A DNA stretch of 64,000 bases from Apostichopus japonicus. Its lineage: Eukaryota > Echinodermata > Holothuroidea > Aspidochirotida > Stichopodidae. Where the stretch lies: the NCBI RefSeq assembly GCF_037975245.1, contig NC_092563.1, forward strand, positions 3,233,001-3,297,000, written 5' to 3'. The notes below the pieces were generated by a model that was given only the letters and a program-made list of their open reading frames with translations, did not search any database and was not told the DNA's origin. The position numbers and the translations under genes were made by a program. This document shows positions 11,936 through 23,555 of this stretch, piece after piece (the stretch's first letter is position 1; every line of letters starts with the position of its first letter).

Positions 11936-12099
11936 GTGAACTCTGACAACATGTTATGACTACAAAAGTGAAGGGATGTATGAATGTTTTGCTCGGATGT
12001 TTAGTTTCACCCTGGAATTTAAAGGTGTTTTCTACAGAGCGGTCAGTAGAGGTCAAAATCCAAAAACCTAGTTAAATACAATAATACCAAAGACAAAGC

Positions 12100-14186
12100 T
12101 TGATAGAATTGAATTGAAATTCATTGGTGATTTGTACCTTTTAACCAGCAGATTAGTTTCCATTATCTGCTGTAAAAAGTGTTATGAATATTATTAAATT
12201 ATGCATGAAGATATATACATCAAATAAATTAACGAAAACATGAAATAAAAGCGCACCTTCAGTGTGTTACGCCATTGAGTATTTATTGTAAACGAAAATA
12301 CATCACTGCCATTTTCCATGGAAATGCGATGTTATTTACCTTCTAAACATTGAAAAGATTCCAGTGTAGTACTAATGCAATCGGTACCCTCGTCGCACCA
12401 GCTGTTCATGTTATCCCTGTGCAGGGTTTTTGTCTACTATGGGTTAAAATATGTACAGAATCCAAGACTTTTCCCGGATAACAGATTAGTACTCATCATG
12501 TATACATAAAATAGTATATTGACTTGGCATTAAATATAGCGAATATAGTGACTATGCTACTTCCTCCAAAGGAAACTATTACAAACCTTTCATTTACACT
12601 CAAACCGGAACCATCCTGTCTAAAAACTTGCTCAGTTTGAAAATATGTCCACATCTGGATATATGATATACCCGCCTAAGCTAATGTACTCCACCTTACA
12701 TCCCCAGTATCCTATATTTCCAAAGCCCCATCCCCGCATCGGTTCATCCTCGCTGGGCATCTCCTCCGCCAATTATTAAAATACTGGTTATCCACCCTTC
12801 CACTCCCCTCTCTCCCCTCCCCTCCCTATCCCCATCTACCTCCCTTTTTCTTTCCCCATCTTCATTCCCCTCCCATGAAGTAAGACATGCACGTGCATGC
12901 CTAAAATTAATTTTAAAGGCGTCATGGTTTGCATGCAGAACAGTAGACACGTCCGGAGGCTGGGGGAGGGGGTCAGTGGTGTGCTCCCCACCCCAACTTC
13001 CTTATGGTTCACGTCATAACATACGCTAGAAAAAGAATAATCCTTGTCAAATGTAAATTCAAATGACTGAGATGATATCAACATTTTGTATCTAATTCCC
13101 CTTACCCAAGAATCTCTCCCTTTTAGTCACTAACCCCTTCCCAGGACGGACGTTTGTCAACATTGGTGTGTCCTCGTCCCAGCCGCCCCACCCCTCCCCC
13201 CCCCCAAGAAAATAAAGGAATCCGAACTACGATCCTGTTTTGCGCGCACTTTGAATCACTATATCCTACTGCATTGAACATGAAACAACATTAAACAATG
13301 CTATCAAGTTATGTAGCAAAGAAAACATGGGATGAGCATAATGTTCACAGAGATGAGTTGAAAGGAATCTATTGAGGTTATCTGTGAACGTCATTGGAAA
13401 ATCCAAAAGCTCTCAGGTTAGAAACATCGGCTGCACGCTCATGGCAGTTTTTACTTCCCGGGTATTTCCACCTCTATGGATCAAATTTCGCCTACGTTTC
13501 TGGGAATTCAAAATGCGCCAATGAAGTATAATTGTTTTGTTTTTGAAGTACTACAAACACGAATATAAAATCGATACTCCCTTGAAGTAAGAGTGAAACC
13601 TGCCCTCGTGTTATGGTTTCTATTATAGTTATAGTTTCCTTCCATTCAGTCGATTAGATGTTTAGCCGGCGTTACTTTCGTCTATATATCCACTCCACAT
13701 CGTGGAGACTCGGAAAGGTATTGTGTTGGCACTAGAAAGAGGGGGTGTATATACTCACCACGTGATTTGGGGCCACACCTCAACAAATTGTGGTGTGAAC
13801 TGACATTTTATATAGGCCACATTTATTTTCTTTGTAAAAAAAAATCTCATTTTCTTTTTCGATCGCGCGTTGTACTATAGTATAATTTCTGTCGGTTGAT
13901 AATACTTTACTAGAAAATAAATACAGGTGTCCTTGCCTCTCGAGGTCATTAGATCAAGGATGCAGTGATTTATGGAACACCTACACTGTACGCGTGATCC
14001 AAACAACGTTACGGGTTGGGCAAGTTTATTGAAATCCCACTGTAGATTATTTATCCAGCCTACCAACACACACACCCATAAATTCCGTTTCAACAATTTA
14101 CGCTTTGAAATTCTACTCCATTATATCCACTATTTTCTTCATTGGGGTGGGCCCAATTACCAACCCTATTTTTCTCTCCGCATACC
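12100..14186. other. Non-coding stretch, no gene recognised
   Basis: Contains C/T-rich blocks at 12790-12870, C-runs near 13195 and a 14-bp palindrome CATGCACGTGCATG at 12886-12899. No exon can be supported. The frames on the minus strand around 12744-13084 are read out of the C/T-rich tract. Confidence 0.5.
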
Positions 14187-15175
14187 CACTGGCCGATCCA
14201 GGGCCTTTGTTTGGGAGGGGCCAAAGTGGCATTAGAGTGATATGGGGGAGGGTCTAAGGGGAGGGGGTGCCCCCGGCACCCCCTCCCCTTTGGAGAATTT
14301 TCTATTTCTGAATGCCCTCAGATGCAATTTGGTGCGACAAAAGTGTACAATGGTGATGTTAATTTACTTCTAAAAAAAATGTTTCCCATGTGTAATTTTC
14401 TAAAATATTTATAAAACAAAAGTTGAGATCATCTTTCTCAAGAAATTTGATTGCTCATAGGTTATAAATTTCTTACAACCAGCCTGTAACTGCAAAATGG
14501 TGTTAAACTGTAAATCCTCATGCTCATACATTTACATAGCTCCCAACTTTTGAGAAGGCAAATGCTGGTACATGCCACGAATCGCCGTCCTGGGGAGGGG
14601 TATAAGGGGAGGGGGTGTCCCCCTCCCCCTTTTTTTGGAATCCTGGTGATGCCTACATGTAAAATGGTGGCACTTAGAAAGGCTTTTGTCACCCAAAATT
14701 TTCTGAGAAATATGCATTTTCTTGTGTGTAACATCAATAAATTGAATAGTAGGTGATAATTCATTCTTTCCCGTGGCATGAAAATGTTCGCTGCTCGCCC
14801 CAATGAAAAGAAATATAGGTTAATTTGAGGTTCAAATGATGCTGTAAGGAGGTTTTATACATTATGCTAAATGCTAAAGAAATGATGGTTGCTAAGTCAA
14901 GATTTGATGCAATTTTTTTTATGTATACTTGACAATTACAATGCGGTTTTTTTTTTCGGACGCTTGTGCGGGTCAGCGGGTTTGGGTGTTAGAATGCGGG
15001 TCTAATTCCCGCGAATTGCGGGTCAGTTGGGAGCTCTGCATTTAATTTTAAACCAGAAAACGAAAAGGTTTAGACTAGTCTACCACTGCTATTCCTCTCG
15101 ATTTTTTTAATTTCAATCATATGATTTAGCGGATGTTCGGAAACACTTTTTGGCTCACCCTTGGATCCGCCAGTG
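14187..15175 (+). mobile_element. hAT-like non-autonomous DNA transposon, family F
   Basis: Left end CACTGGCCGATCCAGGG; the reverse complement of the right end starts CACTGGCGGATCCAAGGG. Exact 8-bp target duplications CGCATACC lie at 14179-14186 and 15176-15183. The 989-bp body contains two G/C palindromic modules of the TAAGGGGAGGGGGTG...CCCCTCCCC type (about 14255-14300 and 14598-14635), also seen in families B and E. There is no transposase frame. TTTGCGGGTC-type G-rich words occur near 14960-15030. Confidence 0.92.
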
Positions 15176-15183
15176 CGCATACC

Positions 15184-17216
15184 GAGAGAGAATAATGTGT
15201 TATCAGGATGCTGCTTTTTAAATTCCACTTGAAAAGCACTACACTTGACTTCCTTGGTAAAGGCGGAATAAGGAAATCCTACTTCAGAAATGCTGAAAAT
15301 TTACCAAAGGAGCGCCTTGATCTACTATAAGCCCAATAAAGTAACAATGATTGGCTGGTGGTTGACAAAAGGTACTTTAAAATAGCCTTTCACCGAACTA
15401 ATCCACGAATGACGGGGTGAAGACAAACTACGCAGTCCGAGAGTCTGGATAGGCGGAGTTCCGTATATAAAAGACGCCGTGTTAATACGGTAACGCATGC
15501 CTCATCTTCATTATGATTACTTCCTTGCCACCCATGTGTATGGCAAGCCATATGGGACAAACAGCGCGTAATATATCCTCGTATTTAATATGGAGGGAGG
15601 GGGAATTTCTCTCCCCGCCCCCGCCCCCTAAAAAAATGTAAGGAAAAGTATTTTCGTTTTTTTTTCACACTAGAGATATACTGGCCCCTACCTGTATGAC
15701 GATTAGTCCTAACATATATAAGTATAGTTTGTGGTATCTTGAAAAAGTTAACAGAAGTTGAACTTCATAGCTGCACACTGACCGCAAAGTATTTTGCTTT
15801 GTTATATATATTTTTTTCTTCTATTGAATGGACATTGGATGTGTTCCAAGGATTCCAGTTTATACCACATGACAGGATGTGATGTTAATAACCAATGAAT
15901 GTGCGGATGTACGTGTTAGTTTATTGCAATTGGAACGCATAAATTGAACTGAAGTGTAGTGTGAAAGACAAGCTGTCAAGCGAACGCCCAAACATCAACT
16001 GCAGTTTTTATTTGCATCGATAACGAGCGTCTGTAAGAGAACAACAGTCAGTGCGCCATTACGCTACGCATCTATGCACGATGCGTGTTACCTGCGCGTC
16101 GGCGGCACTGTCAAACGCGCGTATACCCCTTAGCCTGCAGTGCGTCATTTTGTTAATAGGTCTATGCATGTTTGTTATTATCCTGAGATGTGTTGCAGCT
16201 CCAAGGTCCTGCCGCGCAGTATAATATATTTGTTATTTTAATCTCGTCGCTAGAAGTAGTAGTAGTAGTAGTAAGTTGAGTCTCGTCTATCCGACATGCT
16301 CAGCGATTAACCTCCGCCACGTATCACGATCTTGTGCAAGGTTTATTGCTTCCTCGCTAGGAGATGGGGATATATTGTAACTGGTTCCTGGTTAGTCATT
16401 GCATGCAGCATATATTATGGCTCTTAACAAGTTATGTTCTGAGTAGCAACATTTAATACGTCAATGGACAGACGCGCTAAAAAAAACGTACCAACCATAG
16501 AGGATCATGTGACGTGCTCCCTTGTAACACTCAACTCTTATAGTGCTCCTTGAATGTATACTTACAACAGCTAATGTCATGACCTCATTCATACTGCCAC
16601 CGCATTCACTGTGCAGCTACGCAAACAGTGTACTGTAGCAAAGTGGTACATTTTTCCAATGTTTACCTCAATTTTCAGTTCCAAAATTGCCATTTTGAGT
16701 ATTTTCTAAAAAAAAAAATATCGAACTGCAGCTGGGAACGAACCGTACTATAAAAAAAAATATTTTACGGGGAACTATATTCATATGTGTGTCTTAAGAT
16801 ATTAATTTCTGTACAGCTGAATTCTGTATTTTGGCAAGATATGGGGAATTCTAAGATTTCTGCTGGATGTAGTTAAATGACTCATAAGTGAAGCATGCAA
16901 TGGATGGTTTTGGTTGTTTTTAATAGTATTTTTGTCATTCTTATGAATTCGGTCTTAGCAGATTTCTCTTAATGAATGGTAATCTACTCTTAATTTAAAC
17001 GAAGTATAGGCCTACTTAAGAAACTTCGTTAGTCTTTTCTTATCTTTAAATGATATAAAGTGATACCAAACAGGTACAGCGTAAATAATATGCGGCAGGA
17101 TAACATAATTGAATACATCTTCATTTGCTCCTTTGTTAAAAAAATGACACAATATAAGCTAAACTAGATACGACATGGTACTCCTTGCTCAATACCTTTG
17201 ATATATGACAGTTTAT
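15184..17216. other. Non-coding stretch, no gene recognised
   Basis: Includes an (AGT)n microsatellite at about 16255-16274 and short A-runs. No coding exon, RNA gene or intact repeat recognised. Confidence 0.5.
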
Positions 17217-17590
17217 GAGATACAAGATCTCAATATCCTAATATCTGTACACTGAGATATTAAAATAATAAGATGCAGGATTTTTAATTATCTTTTATCT
17301 ACACGATGCATGATCGTGGTATCTATACATTGGGATGATGGAATGATTGAGATACAAGATCTTAATATCATAATATACTAATATATGTACGTTAAGATAT
17401 TGAAGTATCATATCTCAGTATATGTCAATGTACAGTTAATATGATATTTAGATCTCGTATCTCAATAGTTCAATGTATTAATGTACAAATATTAGGATAT
17501 TAAGATCTCGTCTTTTCATTACTATATCACAGTATTACTGTTCAAATATTGATATGTTAAGATATCGTATCTATAATAACGCATGCATAT
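17217..17590. repeat. Cluster of direct and inverted GATATTAAGATCT-like repeats
   Basis: GAGATACAAGATCTCAATATC at 17217 and GAGATACAAGATCTTAATATC at 17347 read forward. TTTAGATCTCGTATCTCAATA at about 17449 and ATATTAGGATATTAAGATCTCG at about 17488 are reverse-complement forms. Each is associated with a TGTACA/TGTAC word. The forward and reverse copies can pair, so the block is potentially cruciform-forming. No known element. Confidence 0.7.
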
Positions 17591-18047
17591 TAAGATACTA
17601 AGACAATTCACCCAAAATATATGTATATCTCGTTGGCATTTTGGAAGGTCCGAATGAACCTGCGGCTCTATAACCGTCCTTTTATCGGCATAAGTATAAA
17701 ATACTTAGTAACTTGTTGATCACCTAAAAACGAAGTCTGTGTGTGCCAATGCCTTTATGAATCACCGGAATCGATCATTCTCCATTCAAAATAGGAGGGG
17801 CTTGCGCTTGCCGAGCGAGCCAGTGATCCACTTGATCTAGAATTACTGCTAGCCTGTATATATGACCCCCTCGACTTACAGCAACTGCCCTACAGCTAGC
17901 TAGCTATGCTAATAAATACATTCCACGCGAGCAGTTCTGTTTATCATGCCCCACTTTGATTGGTCCAATATAAAGGGCTTGGACCGCCTGGTGTTCTGCG
18001 CAAGCTCATAAATCGAGTTTGTCACGCCAATGACGCGCAGATGATGA

Positions 18048-18062
18048 AAGCGAATATAATAC
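18048..18062 (+). promoter_or_regulatory. Possible TATA-like element upstream of the PLAC8 gene
   Basis: AAAGCGAATATAATACG contains a TATA-like core about 265 bp upstream of the PLAC8 start codon. Position and AT-richness are the only support, and other AT-rich words nearby would serve equally well. Confidence 0.15.
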
Positions 18063-18316
18063 GTATGTACCCTATACACGCTCACGTCTGTACGTATATG
18101 TGCAGTTATTAACACACAGCTCCGGACTATTACTACACTGTAGAAGACAACGCCCAGCTTTTTCAACAATTCTACACATTAGTATCGCGCTACTCTTACG
18201 GGTGTGTCAGTGTGTTATTACCTTGCAACCAGTTGGACGTACAGTTAGCTCAACGCAGTCAGTTTTTGGTATCATTTCTCTTGCATCGACTTGAAACAAC
18301 AACTCTTCTCTTCAAA

Positions 18317-18652
18317 ATGGGTGATTGGCAAAACGGAACCTGTGGGTGCCTTGGCAACTTTGGTCTTTGCATTTTCACTTACTTCATCCCGTGTTACACT
18401 CAGGGAAAGTTAGCTGAATCCCTTGGAGATGACTGCTTGCTTTGCGGTATTGCGTTGATGGTTCCTCTTGTGAACCTCTACGCCAGGATTACAACTAGAG
18501 GAAAAGTTCGAGATAACAAGGGTATCGACGGAGGTATAATTGGGGACGTCATTTGTGTCCTTTGTTGTCCCCTTTGCGCTCTGATGCAAGAAGCACAAGA
18601 AATGGGTGTGTCCTCACCATTAGGAGCGGGTGAGTCGATCGCTAGGTCTTAA
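18317..18652 (+). CDS. PLAC8/cornifelin-family Cys-rich small protein, intronless
   Basis: A 111-residue protein starting MGDWQNGTCGCLGNFGLC. The ATG at 18317 has a good context (CAAAATGG), and all residues with family similarity lie after it, so the longer frame upstream is taken as 5' UTR. PLAC8 hallmarks, in order: an N-terminal Cys cluster and FTYFIPCYTQGKLAESLG at residues 20-37, where most members have CPC but this one has IPC; a hydrophobic segment at about 42-55; the basic patch ARITTRGKVRDNKGI at 56-70; and VLCCPLCALMQEAQEM with the CCxxCxxxQE motif at about 80-95. The length matches the family. Members include onzin, cornifelin and plant FW2.2/PCR proteins; the role here is unknown. 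No introns, and an A-rich tail follows at 18768-18800. Confidence 0.9.
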   Translation: MGDWQNGTCGCLGNFGLCIFTYFIPCYTQGKLAESLGDDCLLCGIALMVPLVNLYARITTRGKVRDNKGIDGGIIGDVICVLCCPLCALMQEAQEMGVSSPLGAGESIARS

Positions 18653-18800
18653 CAAGTATTGCCTTGAAGTTGAAGCTTGAACGGTCAAGAGTGAGACCTT
18701 TCGTAATTATTAGCCTAGTGTAACTGTACTTTTTTCAACCGATTGTACCCGATACGGACATAAAATGTAAAAAGGAAAAAAAAAAGAAAACAAACAAACA
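18653..18800 (+). other. PLAC8 3' UTR region ending in an A-rich tract
   Basis: After the TAA stop there are about 110 bases of mixed sequence, then CATAAAATGTAAAAAGG and an A-rich run with AAC repeats to about 18800. No perfect AATAAA is seen. The A-rich run is either the 3' UTR end or the remnant of a retrocopied poly(A) tail. Confidence 0.4.
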
Positions 18801-21607
18801 ACCCCGCTGCAAATGATACACTGCGGCTGATGGAGACGCCATAAACGTTAACATTAGAGCCCCGTGTTTCTGTAGGATGTTGTGGACTAACGTCTCACTG
18901 GAGAACTGTCATTGTTCTGCGCAAGGACCTGATTGGAGCTAAGGAAAACAAAGATGGCCGTGCACCGGAGGCCTATAGTACACAAGGTCTATATTGCTCC
19001 AATAATAGTACTATAGCAAGGAGTATCGATCTATGCATTCATGGTGTTGGAAACTGATTTGCGAATTTGTCTGAATAGCCCATATATCTCGCTTATTTTG
19101 GAACTCTGGAAGCCGTTACACACATGCCCTTTCAAGAATTCGTGACCTCAGAGCGACATATCCAGCAAACCCGCACTGGGAGTGTCTGATATGTGGAACC
19201 TCCAGCCCCAAGTATTGTATTGGAAACGCAGTACTGACACCTGTGTGCAAAATTTTGTACTCCTGACAATAGAATAAGATAACGATCTCAGTTGGCAGTG
19301 GTGCACGTGGGAGTAAATGATTGTTGGTTGACCTTGGTGGTGATTGGCAGTCCTTGGAATGTGTTATCCTAAATTGCACAAAAGATGGGGAAAGGAAGAA
19401 AGAATAAGACAGGGAATTCACTATGGACACAAGTAGACAGTGGACCAGGGATCTTTGAAGATGGATGTAAATATCATCAGGATCAACTTCTCACCAGCAT
19501 ATCATTGGAGCAGCAAATGTTTCACATTCTATTAACACTGCTAAAGTGGAAATAAGAACTCAACAAAAAAGTTTTTGTGAAATTTAATAATACTGAAAAT
19601 GCCATGTGAGGCTATACCTAATAGAAAAATTGTATGCAGATTACAGGCTGAGAGCTTTGCATGTTGAAATTGTTTTTAAAAATCTATATTTGAGGTTGAC
19701 TTAAAACAAGTTGAGGTTGACATAATTGTTGAGGTTTTATTCAGTGTCTGTTTAAATGTGCATGTAAATGGTCTTAAAAAGTTCAAACATTGTAATTGAA
19801 TGAAATGTTACTGAGGAAAGTTTGGCTGAGGTCACTTATAGCAGAATGTTGCCAGTTTTGGTCTTGCACAATATCATAATTGGTTATACCAATATTTTGT
19901 TCATCTTCGGCTGTGTTTTTTGAAATGCAATTGAAAATTGTTCATATTTAAGGTAACAAACCCAACTAATGTTAAACTCTGTTTGGACTATTTCCTAGAT
20001 TTTTAACCTGGCATATAGGATATTTAGGTCAGTAAGATTCGTTTGACTGTTTACCATTCACATGCCACTGCCTTCAGATGTGACATAACCCGGATGTGCT
20101 GTTGATCAGAATTGCAGGGAATTTACTTAAAATGGTACTGGCACAATGAAGGAGGAGGTATTAACACATCCATTACTTACTCTTAGCACTCATTCTCACA
20201 GTTAGTACTGTGATATGCAAGAAATGTTATCACAAATGTTTAACCTTAGATACGTAGTGAACTCGTGGTAACAATTTTCAGATAAAAGTGTATTCTTTTT
20301 CTTCCCTTTTTTTTTGTTTGCAAAATTAATTATACAAATGAATATATTCATTCTTTCAACTCCCACTATCTTAACTCTTTGCCACGCTTTCCACTGTAGG
20401 TTAGAACCTGTGATATTCTTGCATAAATATGAAGAAGCTTGCCTGTATGTTTTTATTGTCTAATTGTCAACATGGTCATGCATGCAATTTAAAAGCTTTT
20501 GAAAGCAAGTTGGTTCATGTATTGTTCTGAAATTTGTCTCCACCCTTCGTTTTATATCAACTCTCTCTGTCTTCTCCTTGGTTTTCACTCACTCATACAT
20601 TTTGGGCTGACGATCGATCTACAGTTATCAACTTCTTTAATACCTTTTTTCTATAACCTTTATTCTAATAGTTTTTTATTCTGTATTAAAACATAACAAA
20701 CAGGACTTCAGTACTTCGTTCTGGTATCGGTGTTATCAGGATCGTATAGATCAGTTGCCACCACAGTGCACAGACAAAATGCATGTGTGTTTTGAAAGTT
20801 TCCAAGATCTCTTCCGTCAATGTTCACCGTTATTGACAAGTTAAACACGGTCTTTCATGATTTCCCATTTTGTATCGACCTCGTTAACAATGCAAATTTT
20901 GTAATACCAAATACCTTTATTGTGTGTCTGTTTACTGAATACTTGCTTAAAAAATTTTGCAAAAAGAAAACTTTTCCTTCGGGATAAAACTTACCAGAGC
21001 GTTGTATTTGTACTGCAAATGAGGCTTTAAACCATCGATTTTCTTGCGTAGCCTTTTTAAGCTGGTTCCTTTGTGGGGGGGGGGGTGGGGTCATAGTTCT
21101 TTGAGGCTGTTACTGTTTATACCTGATCTTCCATGTCTTTTCTTTCATACAAACTGTTATTTGCACTGTGTTCAATTATTATATACATGGAGCGGAATTC
21201 TGTAGTTGTTAGTACTCCCCACATCATCAATTCAGTTAATTTCACGTTCAATAAAAATGGAGAAAAAAAAACCATGGCCATTGTCTGTATTTTTTTTTTT
21301 CAATCAGTAAAATTTAGGCTGACAGTACTCCGACAGCAGAAACATAATTACCTAACTTTCATCCAATTCTTCACTTCAAGTATTGAAATCACTTGTCATA
21401 AGCTTTGACCAATGATCTTTTCACAATTCCATCTTTCAAAGTTAACAGTTGAAAAATTTCCTGCACATATGAATTGTTTTTCCTTTATCGCTGTTTAAAT
21501 TGTGGCAAAAGGATATTGAAATATGATCATAAGAAAATAAAAATTGGTGTAAGGTTTTTACATTTGATATATAGATATAGATATATATGTAGATATATAT
21601 ATAATAA
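18801..21607. other. Non-coding stretch, no gene recognised
   Basis: The minus-strand frame near 19116-19430 lacks splice context and domains. A G-run of 10 is at about 21076-21085. AT-rich microsatellite sequence leads into the SINE at the right end. Confidence 0.5.
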
Positions 21608-21906
21608 TAATATATGAAATAATATATGGCACTTAACACCAGCGATAGGTCTTAAAGGGCATTACAGTCGTTATATTACCCCTGGTCAATGATAACCTGT
21701 GCCAGAGACCAACCCTCCAGGCCACTGCAGTTGTATACTGCGCCCAATGACAAGTTACTTCACAGTTACCCATTTAACCTCTGGGTGCAGAGAGGCAATT
21801 GAGATAAAGCATCTTGCCCAAGGAAACAATGTAATAAATGGAACCAGCAATTCTTGGATCACAAGTTCAACGACCAACGCCTTAGCTAACTGCACCACTC
21901 GCTCAC
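21608..21906 (-). mobile_element. tRNA-derived SINE
   Basis: On the minus strand it starts TGAGCGAGTGGTGCAGTTAGC, in which GCAGTTAGCTAAGGCG is a box A-like tRNA head. A decayed box B region (TGGTTCC) follows. Then comes a body with TTCCTTGGGCAAGATGCTTT and CTGGTGTTAAGTGCC, and an AT-rich ATATTATT tail near 21600. The TTGGGCAAGA.. CTTTA body word is common in invertebrate SINEs. Not a functional tRNA: the cloverleaf cannot be completed. Confidence 0.75.
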
Positions 21907-22918
21907 AATCATAAAGATTGGTTCAAGTTTAATATGTGGGCCTATATATGCTATATTTTGGACCAGTTTAATCCGTAGGGTGCACATCGCTATGTTATGC
22001 ACATAAACTGTACTTAAAATGGGAGGAAAAAGAAAGAACATGGGAAAGTACATGATAACTGTTGCAACGGAACTCACTCCCACATGAATTTGTGTGACGT
22101 TTTGAAAGCTTGAACTCGATCAGATAATAAAGGCTAATAAACAAACCATAGCGTCAACATGAACTACTGTTTCTGTTTCGAACGCACCAGAAATCAAAAT
22201 ATCCGATTGTGAATCAACAAGTATGTATGAATATCCACGTCAATTAAAACACAGTCTGCCTATATAAATATATATGTATGTAATGTCGAATCATGTAAAA
22301 CTGGAATTAATGGGACCTTTATATGCTTCTGTATGTGGTAAAAAACTTTTGGCCCCTAGGCTTATATAAACTCAAATAGTTGAAAATGGAAACACTTAAT
22401 TTAAATTTGACTGCTCTTTTGGATAACTGTATATGGATCAGCAGTGGACAGGTTCCCCCCCCCCCCCTCCTTGACTTGTTGTATATATCAAATAAATACA
22501 CCTTAGACCTAACATCAAATTACCAAATTCTTACATTTTTCTGTGTAGCTAATCTTGTTGCCTCCAACTGTCATATAATTACAGTATCCTATCAGACGAA
22601 AGCAATTTACATTTCTTGGTTGCTATTATGATGTATTTGTTAATTTTGAAATAAATCAATCAATATTATCATGGATCGGTGGTAACCATGGTGATGCTAA
22701 AACAAACTGTCCAATTCAACAATTTGATCGATTATTGGTATATATTGACGAAAGCAGTTAACAAAAACCTGCTGGGCAACAATAAGACGACCTTTGTGTT
22801 GGTCACCATGGCATGAACACAAGGGAAGCGATCCTTGGCAAACATGTAAGTATTCTCAATATATGGCAACGGACGAAATATTGTTATGATTCTGTAAGCT
22901 TGCTATTACCCCATAAAA

Positions 22919-22957
<39 letters not shown>

Positions 22958-23444
22958 CGAGAGGAAGGGATACAATGGATGCAACATAATTTTTTGGTCT
23001 ACTTGAATGGGTAAAATAAAAATACGAAAAGATATAATTGGCGTTGGCCTACATACATAGAAGCATTGTTAATCTCTTGAAAATATTGTGGCCTCAGTAG
23101 CGTTATGATAAATTTTCTGTATATGTCAATATATTGTCAATTTATATACATTGTCAATTTATTGACTAATGGATGATGGTGGTAGTGATGATGATGATGT
23201 GTTTCTAAACATGTAGTGGAGACAAAACTGCTTGGTATGTATACAGCATAGCCTACTTTTCATTATTTCTGTGACACTTTCAAAATAACCTATTCCATGC
23301 TTTTCGGTTACTTGCCGTATGGCAGGCCAGTACCGGTAACCTATGCAGTCAGGTTGGCGTGTGTCTATGTGACGCCCTAGATTGTAAACACGATATCTAT
23401 ATAGATAGGTAACTACATTGGCTCTCATATTTTGCAAGTGGCTT
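21907..23444. other. Non-coding stretch with microsatellite
   Basis: C-run at 22456-22467 and (TA)n at 22921-22956. No gene recognised. Confidence 0.5.
22921..22956. repeat. (TA)n microsatellite
   Basis: About 18 uninterrupted TA units. Confidence 0.97.
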
Positions 23445-23555
23445 CCCTTTAATGAGTGCAAGAAACCTTGTTGCTTTTGGTGGAGTTCGAAGGTCATTTG
23501 AGGTCACTAAAGGTCAAGCCTCATGAACACAAACTTTGTAGATACGATTTCGCAA
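23445..23555 (+). repeat. Dispersed copy of the AGGTCA-rich repeat with DR4-spaced half-sites
   Basis: AATGAGTGCAAGAAACCTTG and TTTTGGTGGAGTTCGAAGGTC parallel the 9290-9660 units. AGGTCA occurs at 23491, 23501 and 23511, each separated by 4 bp, so two overlapping DR4 arrangements are present. ACACAAACTTTGTAGATACGA follows at the equivalent place in the unit. Confidence 0.7.
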
